A DNA stretch of 26,878 nt. Origin: a virus. Position 1 is the stretch's first letter. The number at the start of each line of letters is the position of its first letter. Where the stretch lies: IMG/VR virus record IMGVR_UViG_3300017782_000172, positions 1 through 26,878 of that record; one strand, given 5' to 3'. The position numbers were made by a program, and so were the translations under genes. The notes under the pieces are model-generated. The model ran no database searches, had not been told where the DNA came from, and worked only from the letters and a program-made list of their open reading frames with translations. Positions 1-8,063 of this stretch are shown piece after piece.

Positions 1-705
1 GCGCTCCCAGCCGCCACTACAGCGGCGACTCCTGGAGCAACTACAGCAGGTGCTTTAAGCGGCATGAGTGCAAGCATGATGATGGGCGGCGTAGGCGCGT
101 TAATGATGACTCCGGTCGTCTTAAGCAAGCTATTCGGTGACGGCCCTAGCGCAGCACCAACACTAGGCGAAGAGTTCAGGCCTAAGCCAGAGAACCTCAC
201 AGGCGTAGCTTCTGTAGACATCAGCATGGCACGTCCTGGAATGCTGGAAGTGACACTTGAAGACGGTAGCACTAAGACAGTACCAGGCGGCGGAGAGCTT
301 AACCAGTTCCAACGCGGCCTCCAAGGCGTAGAGAATCTTAAGTTCGACCCTACAACTGGGTTAATCTTTGACATGAGAGCTCAAACAAGTAAAGACGTAA
401 TAGATCCTGCAACAGAGCGCTTACAAACACGAGGCGGCACTGTAGTAGGCGGCGCAGGGGACTTCGGCATAGCAGGCAAGAGCGCAGACGTAGGTAAGAT
501 ACTCCCTGGAGCGGCTCAGGAGCCTCAGCAAGCCCCTGAAGGTGCCCAACCTACAGCTGGACAAGTTACACCTACTCAGCAAGCTCCTGAGGGCCAGCAG
601 CAGGTATCTGGAGGCACTAGGCTAACTGCAGCAGGCTTACAACCTAATTCCTTCCGTACATTTATCCAAGAATATAGAGACAAACAGAAAGCAGGAGCAG
701 AATAA
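1..705 (+). CDS. Virion-region protein of unknown function, 5' end outside window
   Basis: The frame is open from base 1, so the first ATG at 64 is probably internal and the gene starts upstream. The visible part has an Ala/Thr/Gly-rich start, then a Met-rich hydrophobic stretch (GVGALMMTPVVLSKLFG), a central part with no recognised motif, and a Pro/Gln-rich tail in which QQAPEG occurs twice. It lies just before the scaffold and capsid genes, where podoviruses usually have portal-associated or minor virion proteins, so a structural or assembly role is inferred from position only. Its stop overlaps the next start (TAATG). I do not recognise the family. Confidence 0.75.
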   Translation, partial: ALPAATTAATPGATTAGALSGMSASMMMGGVGALMMTPVVLSKLFGDGPSAAPTLGEEFRPKPENLTGVASVDISMARPGMLEVTLEDGSTKTVPGGGELNQFQRGLQGVENLKFDPTTGLIFDMRAQTSKDVIDPATERLQTRGGTVVGGAGDFGIAGKSADVGKILPGAAQEPQQAPEGAQPTAGQVTPTQQAPEGQQQVSGGTRLTAAGLQPNSFRTFIQEYRDKQKAGAE

Positions 706-1160
706 TGCCAACCGAACAGGAAATGATGATGCAAATGGAACAAGCGGCTACACCACAGCCGATAGCTCAAGCAGAGCCAGCTCCAGCACCTCAGGCAGCC
801 CCACAGGCGGCTCCTCAAGCAGAACCAACACTGGCTGACGGCCTAGATCAAATGCTAGCCCAGATGCCACCAGAAGATCAACAAGTAATCGCAGAATTTA
901 TGACACCAGAGACAGTAAGGATCACTAAGATCGTTGGAACTGCTCTAGCTGGCCCAGAGATTGGGCAACAAGTCGCGGATTACTTTAAAGAGATTGCCAA
1001 CCCAGAAATCATGCTTATTCCTCTCCAACGCGAGATGGCTATGCAGGTTCTGGCAGAAGCAGGGGCTGAAGCACCAGTAGCCCCCGGTGTAGCCGAAGAT
1101 ATTGGTGCAAGCAAAGAGGCTACTCCGGCTCCAGAAATGGAAATGGGCCCCTCAACTTAA
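705..1160 (+). CDS. Pro/Ala/Gln-rich acidic protein before the scaffold gene
   Basis: 151 residues. The start overlaps the previous stop (TAATG) and has a CAGGAG ribosome site about eight bases upstream. The first 45 residues are Met/Gln then Ala/Pro/Gln-rich with repeated APQAAPQA units, probably disordered. Residues about 50-115 look helical (AEFMTPETVRITKIVGTALA and following). The C-terminus is again acidic and Pro/Ala-rich. It sits between a presumed portal-proximal gene and the scaffold gene, so an assembly chaperone or minor head protein is possible. Function is unknown and no family is recognised. Confidence 0.75.
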   Translation: MPTEQEMMMQMEQAATPQPIAQAEPAPAPQAAPQAAPQAEPTLADGLDQMLAQMPPEDQQVIAEFMTPETVRITKIVGTALAGPEIGQQVADYFKEIANPEIMLIPLQREMAMQVLAEAGAEAPVAPGVAEDIGASKEATPAPEMEMGPST

Positions 1161-1223
1161 AGAAGACCTTAACAGGTTCTCTTTGGGCCACTTTGCCTAG
1201 CAAACCCCCAAGAAGGAGAACTG

Positions 1224-2183
1224 ATGATGACGACACTTCCTAAATCATCTGAACTATCCGTCGATGACGCTATCAAAGCGGTAGAAGAAATGCGACAAAG
1301 AGAATTATCGAAACCCGAAACTGAGGATACTCCACAGACTGCCCCTTCCGAAGAAGCGTCCGGCCAGACATCTGAAGAAGCAACGCAAGTTACTGAGGAC
1401 CCCAAAGCAGAAAGTATAGATAGTGACCTTGGCGATTCTGATAGCTTTATTGAAGAAACTAAAACTGAAGATAAAGCAGAAGACACCCAAGATATAGAGG
1501 AAGTATCCTCTAGCGACTCTGAAGACGAAGGCTGGAAAAAGCGTTATGGCGACCTTCGTAAAGTCGAGCAATCCTTGAGAGAAGAAATTAATACTCTTAA
1601 GACTGCTGTTGACGATGCGAATAAACCTGAGCTTAACCTGAAATCGGCTGACGAGTTGGAAGCTTTTTCTAAAGAATATCCAAACCAATACGCAATTTTG
1701 GAAACTCTAATCCACAATAAACTAAGTGAAGCGGATGAGAACGTACAGAAGCGTCTTGAGGATGTTCAGAAGGTTACTGAAGCAGTAGCTAAGAAAGAAG
1801 CTCAAGCCCGTTTAATTGAAACAGTATCTAAAGCACATCCAGATGCTCTCAAGGTTCGCAACTCGGAAGAGTTTAAAGCCTGGTTCGAGAAGCAGTCAGA
1901 TAGCCGTAAGAAACTGTTCGGTAAAGACCCTCAGTTAGTAATCGATGGCCTTACTCTTTATAAGAGTGAGACTAAGAATACTAAGAAAGAGGAACAGGCG
2001 AAAGCTTCCCAGGTAGTAACTACTTCGAAATCTTCGGCAGAGCCAAAAGGCGAGGCGAGTAAAAAATATTTATATACTGAGTCTCAAATTGCGTCAATGT
2101 CTCAACAAGAGAAGCACCAACGCGCTGAGGATATTATGACTGCCTACAGAGACGGTAAAATCTTACTCGATCTAAGCAGTTAA
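1224..2183 (+). CDS. Capsid scaffolding protein
   Basis: 319 residues, strongly acidic at the N-terminus (about residues 1-100, rich in Glu/Asp/Ser/Thr), followed from about residue 102 by a predicted coiled coil (KKRYGDLRKVEQSLREE) and a helical charged middle, then a Lys-rich tail. This composition and its place directly before the major capsid gene are typical of podoviral scaffolds such as T7 gp9, which template procapsid assembly and then leave. A good ribosome site (AGAAGGAGAA, 1211-1220) precedes the ATG; a second in-frame ATG follows at once. The call rests on composition and order, not on a conserved motif. Confidence 0.8.
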   Translation: MMTTLPKSSELSVDDAIKAVEEMRQRELSKPETEDTPQTAPSEEASGQTSEEATQVTEDPKAESIDSDLGDSDSFIEETKTEDKAEDTQDIEEVSSSDSEDEGWKKRYGDLRKVEQSLREEINTLKTAVDDANKPELNLKSADELEAFSKEYPNQYAILETLIHNKLSEADENVQKRLEDVQKVTEAVAKKEAQARLIETVSKAHPDALKVRNSEEFKAWFEKQSDSRKKLFGKDPQLVIDGLTLYKSETKNTKKEEQAKASQVVTTSKSSAEPKGEASKKYLYTESQIASMSQQEKHQRAEDIMTAYRDGKILLDLSS

Positions 2184-2218
2184 AACTTTTTTAACTTAAC
2201 TCTAAAATGGAGACTATT

Positions 2219-3148
2219 ATGGTACAAGGCGCACCATCGGCTGCTCCCGGTCACGGTAATTTTCCGAATAATCGGTTCAGCCCAACTATCTTCGCTGAGA
2301 GTTTGATCTACTTTAACCGGATCTACTCTGTATGTGACGAGATCACGAATACCAAGTTTGATGGCACTATTGCTTCTCAAGGTGATCGTGTGGAAATCTT
2401 GAAAGAGCCTGAAATCAACGTGTTTGATTATCAGCGTGGACAAGAGCTTCCAATCCAGTTCTTAGATGATGACTACATTCAAATGAACATTGACCAAGCT
2501 AAAGCATTTAACTTCTTGGTTGACGACATTGAGAAACACATGTCACACATCGACTGGATGACTACGGGTAAAGACACTGGCTTGTATAAGCTTGTTAATG
2601 CTAAAGATGCTAACATCTTACAATACATGCATGACAACGCTACTGACGCAAGTGATTTAGGTAGTGCTGGCTCAGCAGTTACCGTCGGCTTCGGCGGCGG
2701 CGCAGCTATCACCCCTCTTGACGTAGTTAACCACTTAGCAACCCAACTCGATGAGAATGATACTCCTCGTGATGATGGTCGCTTCTTCCTTGCTTCACCA
2801 GCTTTCTACGAAGCTCTACGTAAAGAAGACAGCTCCCTCATCAATGCAGAAGTAACTGGAGATCCTATCTCTGCTCTTCGTGATGCTAAGTATGGTTTAG
2901 GCAATGCAGGTATTAAGCTTCACGGCTTTAACATGTACATGTCTAACAACAACCCAACTAGCTCATCTAGTGACGTTACTGTGATGGCAGGTCATAAAGA
3001 TGCTGTAGCAACCGCTACTGCTATTCTTAACACTCGTGTTGTTCAATCTGAGCGCACGTTCGGTGATCTGTGTCAAGGTCTAATCGTTTGGGGCCGTCGC
3101 GTCCTTAAAGCGGAAGATCTGTTCACTGGTTACGTTTCAATTGCTTAA
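2219..3148 (+). CDS. Major capsid protein
   Basis: About 309 residues from the chosen start. It follows the scaffold gene and has the look of a HK97-fold coat protein: an N-terminal arm with FSPTIFAESLIYFNRIYSVC, an early beta strand region (GDRVEILKEPEINVFDYQ), a loop with DYIQMNIDQAKAFNFLVDDI, and a C-terminal domain with a peptide binding-like pattern (RTFGDLCQGLIVWGRRVL). An upstream in-frame ATG at 2207 would add four residues, but TGGAG (2208-2212) lies six bases before the ATG at 2219 and no ribosome site serves 2207, so 2219 is preferred. The product forms the icosahedral shell around the DNA. Confidence 0.85.
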   Translation: MVQGAPSAAPGHGNFPNNRFSPTIFAESLIYFNRIYSVCDEITNTKFDGTIASQGDRVEILKEPEINVFDYQRGQELPIQFLDDDYIQMNIDQAKAFNFLVDDIEKHMSHIDWMTTGKDTGLYKLVNAKDANILQYMHDNATDASDLGSAGSAVTVGFGGGAAITPLDVVNHLATQLDENDTPRDDGRFFLASPAFYEALRKEDSSLINAEVTGDPISALRDAKYGLGNAGIKLHGFNMYMSNNNPTSSSSDVTVMAGHKDAVATATAILNTRVVQSERTFGDLCQGLIVWGRRVLKAEDLFTGYVSIA

Positions 3149-3166
3149 TCTAGGAGGTACTACATT

Positions 3167-3649
3167 ATGGCTACAATTACTGTAACTAATCAAAAATCAG
3201 GTAGTACTGGCAATTACTTCGGTCTTAACAAGCCTATGCAGTTTGTTATTGATCTAGGTAAAGCAGCTGCTGATACAGTTAATGCTTACTCAACAGGCGA
3301 CACTCTTCTTTGTGAAGTAGTTGATCTCCCTGCTGACATTCAGATTAAAGACCTTCACGCGGAAATCGTGGAAGCTTTACCTGCATCAAGCACTACCAAC
3401 ATCGGTACAACTTCAGCTGATCCCGACGAATATGTTGACGGTCAAACTGACGTTGCTGTCGGCCAGTTCACTGGATACGTTGCTGTCACTTACCCTGAGA
3501 TTATCACCACTGCGAAAACACTTTATGTGCAAGTCGCTAATGCTGGTGCAATCACTTCCGGTAAGATCGCTGTAATGGTTGATGCGGATATCCCGCTTTC
3601 AGCTGTTCCAGAGCGTGCAACATATCGCGATGATTACCCTAATGCATAA
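3167..3649 (+). CDS. Small beta-rich capsid-associated protein (decoration or head protein candidate)
   Basis: 160 residues, rich in Thr/Val/Ala with alternating hydrophobic residues, so probably mostly beta strand (for example VGQFTGYVAVTYPEIITTAK and the run after it). A strong AGGAGG site (3152-3157) lies ten bases before the ATG, consistent with high expression. It is placed directly after the capsid gene and before a stable hairpin, so it probably shares the abundant capsid transcript. A decoration, fibre or head-stabilising role is inferred from size, strand content and position; no family motif is recognised. Confidence 0.7.
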   Translation: MATITVTNQKSGSTGNYFGLNKPMQFVIDLGKAAADTVNAYSTGDTLLCEVVDLPADIQIKDLHAEIVEALPASSTTNIGTTSADPDEYVDGQTDVAVGQFTGYVAVTYPEIITTAKTLYVQVANAGAITSGKIAVMVDADIPLSAVPERATYRDDYPNA

Positions 3650-3657
3650 TTAGGTTC

Positions 3658-3687
3658 TGGGGAGGGGGCTTATTTGTTCCCTCCCTA
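3658..3687 (+). terminator. Strong hairpin after the capsid transcript
   Basis: GGGAGGG (3660-3666) pairs with CCCTCCC (3679-3685), seven perfect pairs, extended by two G-U pairs inwards and a G-U and T-A pair outwards. The loop is about eight bases. No T-run follows, so it is not a textbook intrinsic terminator. A partial terminator, or a 3' end that protects the capsid mRNA, both fit its place between the head and tail genes. Confidence 0.55.
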
Positions 3688-3709
3688 ACTACTAACTAAA
3701 GAGAGCAGC

Positions 3710-4423
3710 ATGTCAACAAACGATTACACATTCTTAGGTCTTTGCAATGATATATTAGAAGCGCTTAATGAAGTGCCTCTTTCAGCCTCCACCTTTGCTG
3801 GAGCATCAGGGTTTCACAAGCATGTTAAAAACAGTGTGAATGCTGCTATAGAAGATATATACAATGAGGAAGACAACGAGTGGCCTTGGCAGGTAACTGA
3901 AGGCACCATCAACAGCACAGGCACAGGCAAGCTTATAGCAGGCACTTCTGAATACGACATAAATAGCGACGCTATCTGGGTAAACTGGGATAGCTTCTAC
4001 ATCGATCGAGATGCAACACTAGATAGGCCAGATCACGTTGAGCTGAAGCTTAAAGACTGGGACTACTACAGAGATTACTTACGGGAAGATTCAATCAATG
4101 GAGGAACTAACGCACGTAACAAACCACAAGACGTTATCCGCACAGAAGACAACAAAGCGCTCTTCAACCCTATTCCCGATGACACATATACAGTTAAATA
4201 TAATTACTTCGCAGATTTTACTCCACTATCTGCAGACACAGATGTTCCTAGCGTTCCCCAGCAGTATCGTAAGTGCATATACTGGGGTGCTATGCGGTAT
4301 GCTTATGAGTTCCGCGATGATCGGAGCAATACAGACAGAGCAGTAAAGTATTGGGAAGATTGGGTCAATAAAATGAGACGTTCCCTTATTCCTCAAGATA
4401 ACGTTATGAGGTTTGAACCATAA
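3710..4423 (+). CDS. Head-to-tail adaptor (tail tubular protein A type)
   Basis: 237 residues. The pattern of a helical N-terminus with an acidic EDIYNEEDNEWPW segment, then a strand-rich part (GTSEYDINSDAIWVNWDSFY), then a C-terminal helix with aromatic and charged residues (YWGAMRYAYEFRDDRSN) matches the podoviral adaptor/tail tubular A proteins that bind the portal and extend the channel. It is followed directly by the nozzle gene with a TAATG overlap, the usual gp11-gp12 type order. A weak purine-rich ribosome site (AAAGAGAG) precedes the ATG. The call is from pattern and order; sequence search would be needed to fix the family. Confidence 0.7.
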   Translation: MSTNDYTFLGLCNDILEALNEVPLSASTFAGASGFHKHVKNSVNAAIEDIYNEEDNEWPWQVTEGTINSTGTGKLIAGTSEYDINSDAIWVNWDSFYIDRDATLDRPDHVELKLKDWDYYRDYLREDSINGGTNARNKPQDVIRTEDNKALFNPIPDDTYTVKYNYFADFTPLSADTDVPSVPQQYRKCIYWGAMRYAYEFRDDRSNTDRAVKYWEDWVNKMRRSLIPQDNVMRFEP

Positions 4424-5949
4424 TGGGTGAAGATTTTGGAAGCCAGGTTATAAGCTGTCAAGGTGGCCTCGTAGAGTCAGAAGATGTCCTACGACAAGGC
4501 ACAGAGCTTATAGGTACTGCAACAAACTTAATCAATATGGAACCCTCCTTAGAAGGCGGCTATAAGCGCGTCCTAGGTTACGACAAGTTCGACTCTAACG
4601 CGGTTCCAGGCACAGGGCCCATCCTCGGCGTAGGTGTGGCCTTAAGCGGAGTCTTCGCAGTGCGTAAGGTAAGCACTGATAACCAGATATTCTACAGCAC
4701 AGGCTCAGGCTGGTCAGCAGCGCTTAATACAGCTGCTAGAACAGGTAGTGTCTCTAAAGCAAGATTCTTAAGTTTTGCTTTCTCAGAGCCTGCAATTATT
4801 CAAACTGATGGAGTTAACCCTGCTTGGTATTACAATGGAACTACTGACACTCTTATTAACGGTACAGGCGCTCCCACAGCTCCTAAGTATGCATTATACT
4901 TTAAAGGACGTGTACTACTGGCCCCAGCTTCAAACACATCTTCTGTAGCTATTTCTGCTCCTAACGCAGTAACAGACTTTGACGGGGCTAACGGCGCATT
5001 AGAGATTAACGTAGGTGATGAGGTTGTTGGTGTTGCTAGCTTCCGCGACATCCCTTACATCTTCTGTAAGAACAGTATATTCAAGCTCGTCGGTTCAACC
5101 ACAGCTGACTTCCAAATCCTTGAAGTTTCTAAAAACATAGGTTGCGTAGACGGAGACACCATACAAGAGGTAGCAGGAGATTTAATCTTCCTAGCACCAG
5201 ACGGCTTCCGAAGCGTGGCAGGTACAGAGCGCATCGGTGATGTAGAGCTCGGCTTATTTAGCCAGCAGATTCAACCTTCGGTGCGTGATTTAGTAACAAC
5301 ATACGGAGCAGGTAAGTGGTGCTCAGTGTATGTGCGGAAGAAAAACCAATATAGAGCACTCCCTTTAGACACGAGTGCAGGTGATGATGATGCAGAAGGA
5401 TTACTTGGAACATACAAAGACAACGGCTACGAGTGGGCTAAGCTTAAGGGTTTCCCTGCTTATGTGGCAGATGCGGCTTATGACGGCACGAATGAGTGCG
5501 TCGTATTTGGCCATTACTCAGATGGTTACGTTTATGAGATGGAAGAGGGCAACGATAGAGATGGATCTGCTATTACTTTCAACTATTGGACTCCACATCT
5601 AACATTCGGTGATGCTGAAATACGTAAAGTTTTCCACGAAGCTACTATGTACTTCAAAGGTTCTGGTGCTTCAGATGTTAACTTAGATTTAATCTTAGAC
5701 CTAGCAGACCCTGACGTGCTCCAGCCAGCTACAATCCCCTTCACAATCGACGCATCTTCAGTAGTCTGGGGAAGCTTTGTTTGGGGAGCCTCTAACTGGA
5801 CAGCAGCAGCACCTAACCCGAAGGTAAAAGAATTATTAGTCGGCTCCGGCTTCACAGGGCAATTCAGATTCAGTGGTTCACACACTGGTAAAGCACCTTT
5901 TAGAATTGACAATATGCAGATAGAAGTAGCTGCGAAAGGACGAAGATAA
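4423..5949 (+). CDS. Tail nozzle/stopper protein (tail tubular B or P22 gp10-like)
   Basis: 508 residues, start coupled to the previous stop by TAATG. The N-terminal part has NLINMEPSLEGGYKRVLGYD, the Gly-Tyr-x-Arg-x-x-Gly-Tyr pattern seen near the start of podoviral nozzle and stopper proteins. The rest is strand-rich with regularly spaced Trp/Phe and Gly, suggesting a beta-propeller like those of T7 gp12 and P22 gp10. It would close the tail channel, retain DNA and carry the fibres. Downstream is a fibre gene, again with TAATG overlap. The family name is inferred; the tail role is better supported than the exact homology. Confidence 0.7.
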   Translation: MGEDFGSQVISCQGGLVESEDVLRQGTELIGTATNLINMEPSLEGGYKRVLGYDKFDSNAVPGTGPILGVGVALSGVFAVRKVSTDNQIFYSTGSGWSAALNTAARTGSVSKARFLSFAFSEPAIIQTDGVNPAWYYNGTTDTLINGTGAPTAPKYALYFKGRVLLAPASNTSSVAISAPNAVTDFDGANGALEINVGDEVVGVASFRDIPYIFCKNSIFKLVGSTTADFQILEVSKNIGCVDGDTIQEVAGDLIFLAPDGFRSVAGTERIGDVELGLFSQQIQPSVRDLVTTYGAGKWCSVYVRKKNQYRALPLDTSAGDDDAEGLLGTYKDNGYEWAKLKGFPAYVADAAYDGTNECVVFGHYSDGYVYEMEEGNDRDGSAITFNYWTPHLTFGDAEIRKVFHEATMYFKGSGASDVNLDLILDLADPDVLQPATIPFTIDASSVVWGSFVWGASNWTAAAPNPKVKELLVGSGFTGQFRFSGSHTGKAPFRIDNMQIEVAAKGRR

Positions 5950-7088
5950 TGACCTCATGGTATACTAGACAAGCCTCAGCAAACATTGCTAATGGTAATA
6001 CAGCCGATGCGGATGACATTGATTTAGAATTGGATGCCGTAAAAACAGGTATAGACAACTCAATGAACTCTTCTACAGGCCACGCTCATGATGGTACTGC
6101 AGACAATGGCCCTCAGATCAGCCTCACAGCGTCCGTGACAGGCACTTTAGGCGTAACTAACGGAGGCACCGGAGCGGCTACTTTCACTGACGGAGGCATA
6201 CTCCTAGGCTCAGGAACAGGAGCTTTCACAGTTACAGGACAGCCAACTAACGGACAGTTACTTATAGGCTCTACTGGAGTTGATCCAGTATTAGCCACAC
6301 TTACAGCAGGCGAAGGGATAGATATTACAAATGGTACAGGTACTGTTACGATTCTTGGCGAAGACGCTACAACTAGCAATAAAGGTGTGGCCAGCTTTGT
6401 TTCTGCTGACTTTAGCGTGTCTTCTGGCGCTGTTAGCCTCGGAGATGACGTTGTAAAGGACATTAGCACTGACTCAGGTGCAGTAACGCCAGCTACACAT
6501 ACGTTTACTATAGCAGGCGGCACAGGTATTGACACTAGTGGCTCAGGCGACACAGTTACACTGGCGGTTGACTCCACAGTTATTCAGACAGGGGATGACC
6601 CTCAGTTTGGTGGTACGGTTACTGTTGGTCAGGATATTGTACACTTAGCAGACTCAGACACTAAGATTCGATTCACTAACGACAAGATAGAGTTCCAAGC
6701 AGGCGGCACTACATTCTTAGAGCTTACTGAGGACACAGCAGATGATGCTACGTTTAATGTTCCAGTCTACGCATTCCCTAAAGTAATTGAAGACACAGGT
6801 GCAACAAACACGCTCGCTCTAACAGACGCTAACACAGTACAGCGCATGAACCGAGGAACAGCACAAGCAGTTACAATCCCTACTAACGCTTCTGTAGCTT
6901 TCACAGTAGATGAAACACAAATTGCCTTTCTACAGCAAGGAGCTGGTGCAGTAACTATTACAGGCGATACAGGCGTTACAGTCAACGGAACTTCAGCTGG
7001 CTCAGTAACTATTAATGCTCAGTACAAGTCATGCTTAGCTATTAAGGTAGCGACTGATGAGTGGATCATTGTAGGAGATGCTAGCTAA
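5949..7088 (+). CDS. Tail fibre-type protein
   Basis: 379 residues, low in Lys/Arg and rich in Gly, Thr, Ala, Val and Asp. Residues about 1-60 form a probable attachment region ending in STGHAHDGTADNGPQI, a motif common in phage tail fibres near the hinge. Then come collagen-like and beta-repeat segments (GVTNGGTGAATFTDGGI; LLGSGTGAF) as in side-tail fibres, and a C-terminal beta domain ending NEWIIVGD-like (DEWIIVGDAS). It would project from the tail and contribute to adsorption. TAATG overlaps link it to both neighbours. No chaperone or endosialidase domain is seen. Confidence 0.75.
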   Translation: MTSWYTRQASANIANGNTADADDIDLELDAVKTGIDNSMNSSTGHAHDGTADNGPQISLTASVTGTLGVTNGGTGAATFTDGGILLGSGTGAFTVTGQPTNGQLLIGSTGVDPVLATLTAGEGIDITNGTGTVTILGEDATTSNKGVASFVSADFSVSSGAVSLGDDVVKDISTDSGAVTPATHTFTIAGGTGIDTSGSGDTVTLAVDSTVIQTGDDPQFGGTVTVGQDIVHLADSDTKIRFTNDKIEFQAGGTTFLELTEDTADDATFNVPVYAFPKVIEDTGATNTLALTDANTVQRMNRGTAQAVTIPTNASVAFTVDETQIAFLQQGAGAVTITGDTGVTVNGTSAGSVTINAQYKSCLAIKVATDEWIIVGDAS

Positions 7089-8026
7089 TGCTTAATCTTC
7101 TTGGGCTATACGGCGCAGGAGCGCGGAAAGACTTCAGCTTAACCGAGTATGAAGGCACCGGCGCTGCGCAAAGTATTGTCACAGGAGTAGGCGGCTTCAG
7201 TACAGGAGGCTTCGCTTGGCTTAAAAACCTCGACTCTTCTGACAGTCATTACCTGTTTGATACGGTAAACGCAGCTACAAACTATACTACAAGTGACACA
7301 AACGCAGCTCAAGCGACAGATGCAAACTCTCTCACGAGTTTTAACGGAGGAGGGTTTAGCGTAGGCACTAGCACTAAAGCTAATGATTCAGGCGACACTT
7401 TCACAAGCCTTTCTTGGGCAGAGCGTGAAGGGTACATGGACATTGTTTCATACACAGGCTCAGGGTCTAACCAAAGCGTGGCGCACAGCTTAGGCGTGGC
7501 TCCGAAGTTCGCCTTAGTGAAAGATTTAGATGCAACTGCTGACTGGGCAGTCTGGCACCCAAGTATTGATGTAGGGCTAGATCGTTATATCCTAGAGCTT
7601 AACAACGCAGATGCACGTGTTCTCTCTACTACAGCATTCCAACAGACAGCACCAGACAGCACTAACCTTTATGTAGGCGCTAACACGCAAACTAATGCTA
7701 ATACCAATGACTACATTGCTTACTTGTTTGCTGAAGTAGCAGGTTCCAGTAAGTTCGGTTCTTATGCAGGGAACGGGGGAAGCCAATCAATTACTGGTAT
7801 AGGCTTTAAACCTACAATCGTTCTTATTAAAGATGTAGGTAATTCTGTTGACTGGACGCTCATGTGGGAGAGAACAGCAGGAAGTGTCACCTACATACGC
7901 CCGAATACTTCAGATATAGGGCAGAACACCTCTAACGCCCAGATCACTGACGATGGGTGGGACTTCAGCGCAGGAGGCTTCCAAAACACGACAAGCAGGA
8001 CTTATATATACGCTGCGTGGAAATAA
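7088..8026 (+). CDS. Receptor-binding candidate with three DUF7483-like repeats
   Basis: 312 residues. A unit starting Y-x-G-x-G-x-x-Q-S-(I/V) and running to a (L/V)K-(D/N) turn and a Trp appears three times: near residue 21 (YEGTGAAQSI ... WLKNLD), near 122 (YTGSGSNQSV ... LVKDLD ... WAVWHPS) and near 224 (YAGNGGSQSI ... LIKDVG ... WTLMWER). The pattern with NDYIAYLFAEVAGSSKFGSY between units resembles the DUF7483 domain of marine phage fibre and minor tail proteins. It ends with YIYAAWK. Position after the fibre gene and before the ejection genes suggests a distal adhesin. Family naming is from memory of the pattern. Confidence 0.65.
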   Translation: MLNLLGLYGAGARKDFSLTEYEGTGAAQSIVTGVGGFSTGGFAWLKNLDSSDSHYLFDTVNAATNYTTSDTNAAQATDANSLTSFNGGGFSVGTSTKANDSGDTFTSLSWAEREGYMDIVSYTGSGSNQSVAHSLGVAPKFALVKDLDATADWAVWHPSIDVGLDRYILELNNADARVLSTTAFQQTAPDSTNLYVGANTQTNANTNDYIAYLFAEVAGSSKFGSYAGNGGSQSITGIGFKPTIVLIKDVGNSVDWTLMWERTAGSVTYIRPNTSDIGQNTSNAQITDDGWDFSAGGFQNTTSRTYIYAAWK

Positions 8027-8029
8027 TAC

Positions 8030-8058
8030 TTGACAAAACCTTTAAAATATGGTACAAT
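8030..8058 (+). promoter_or_regulatory. Consensus sigma70 promoter with extended -10
   Basis: TTGACA (8030-8035), a 17-base spacer, and TACAAT (8053-8058), preceded by TG at 8050-8051 for an extended -10. It fills the only gap (8027-8063) in the tail-ejection gene block. The start site would be about 8064-8066, on or beside the ATG of the next gene, so its transcript would have no leader. Confidence 0.75.
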
Positions 8059-8063
8059 AAGAT

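Noticed and set aside
1160-1185. Imperfect hairpin between the Pro/Gln-rich gene and the scaffold gene
   Set aside because: Only three plus three pairs with a bulge and a four-base loop; too weak to call a terminator.
2180-2210. AT-rich stretch with TAAAAT before the capsid gene as a promoter
   Set aside because: No acceptable -35 at 16-18 bases; the stretch is only about 35 bases and overlaps the capsid ribosome site.
6113-6577. 154-residue antisense frame in the fibre gene
   Set aside because: A shadow of the Gly/Thr/Val-rich repeats, giving a Val/Pro/Ser-rich product without a ribosome site.
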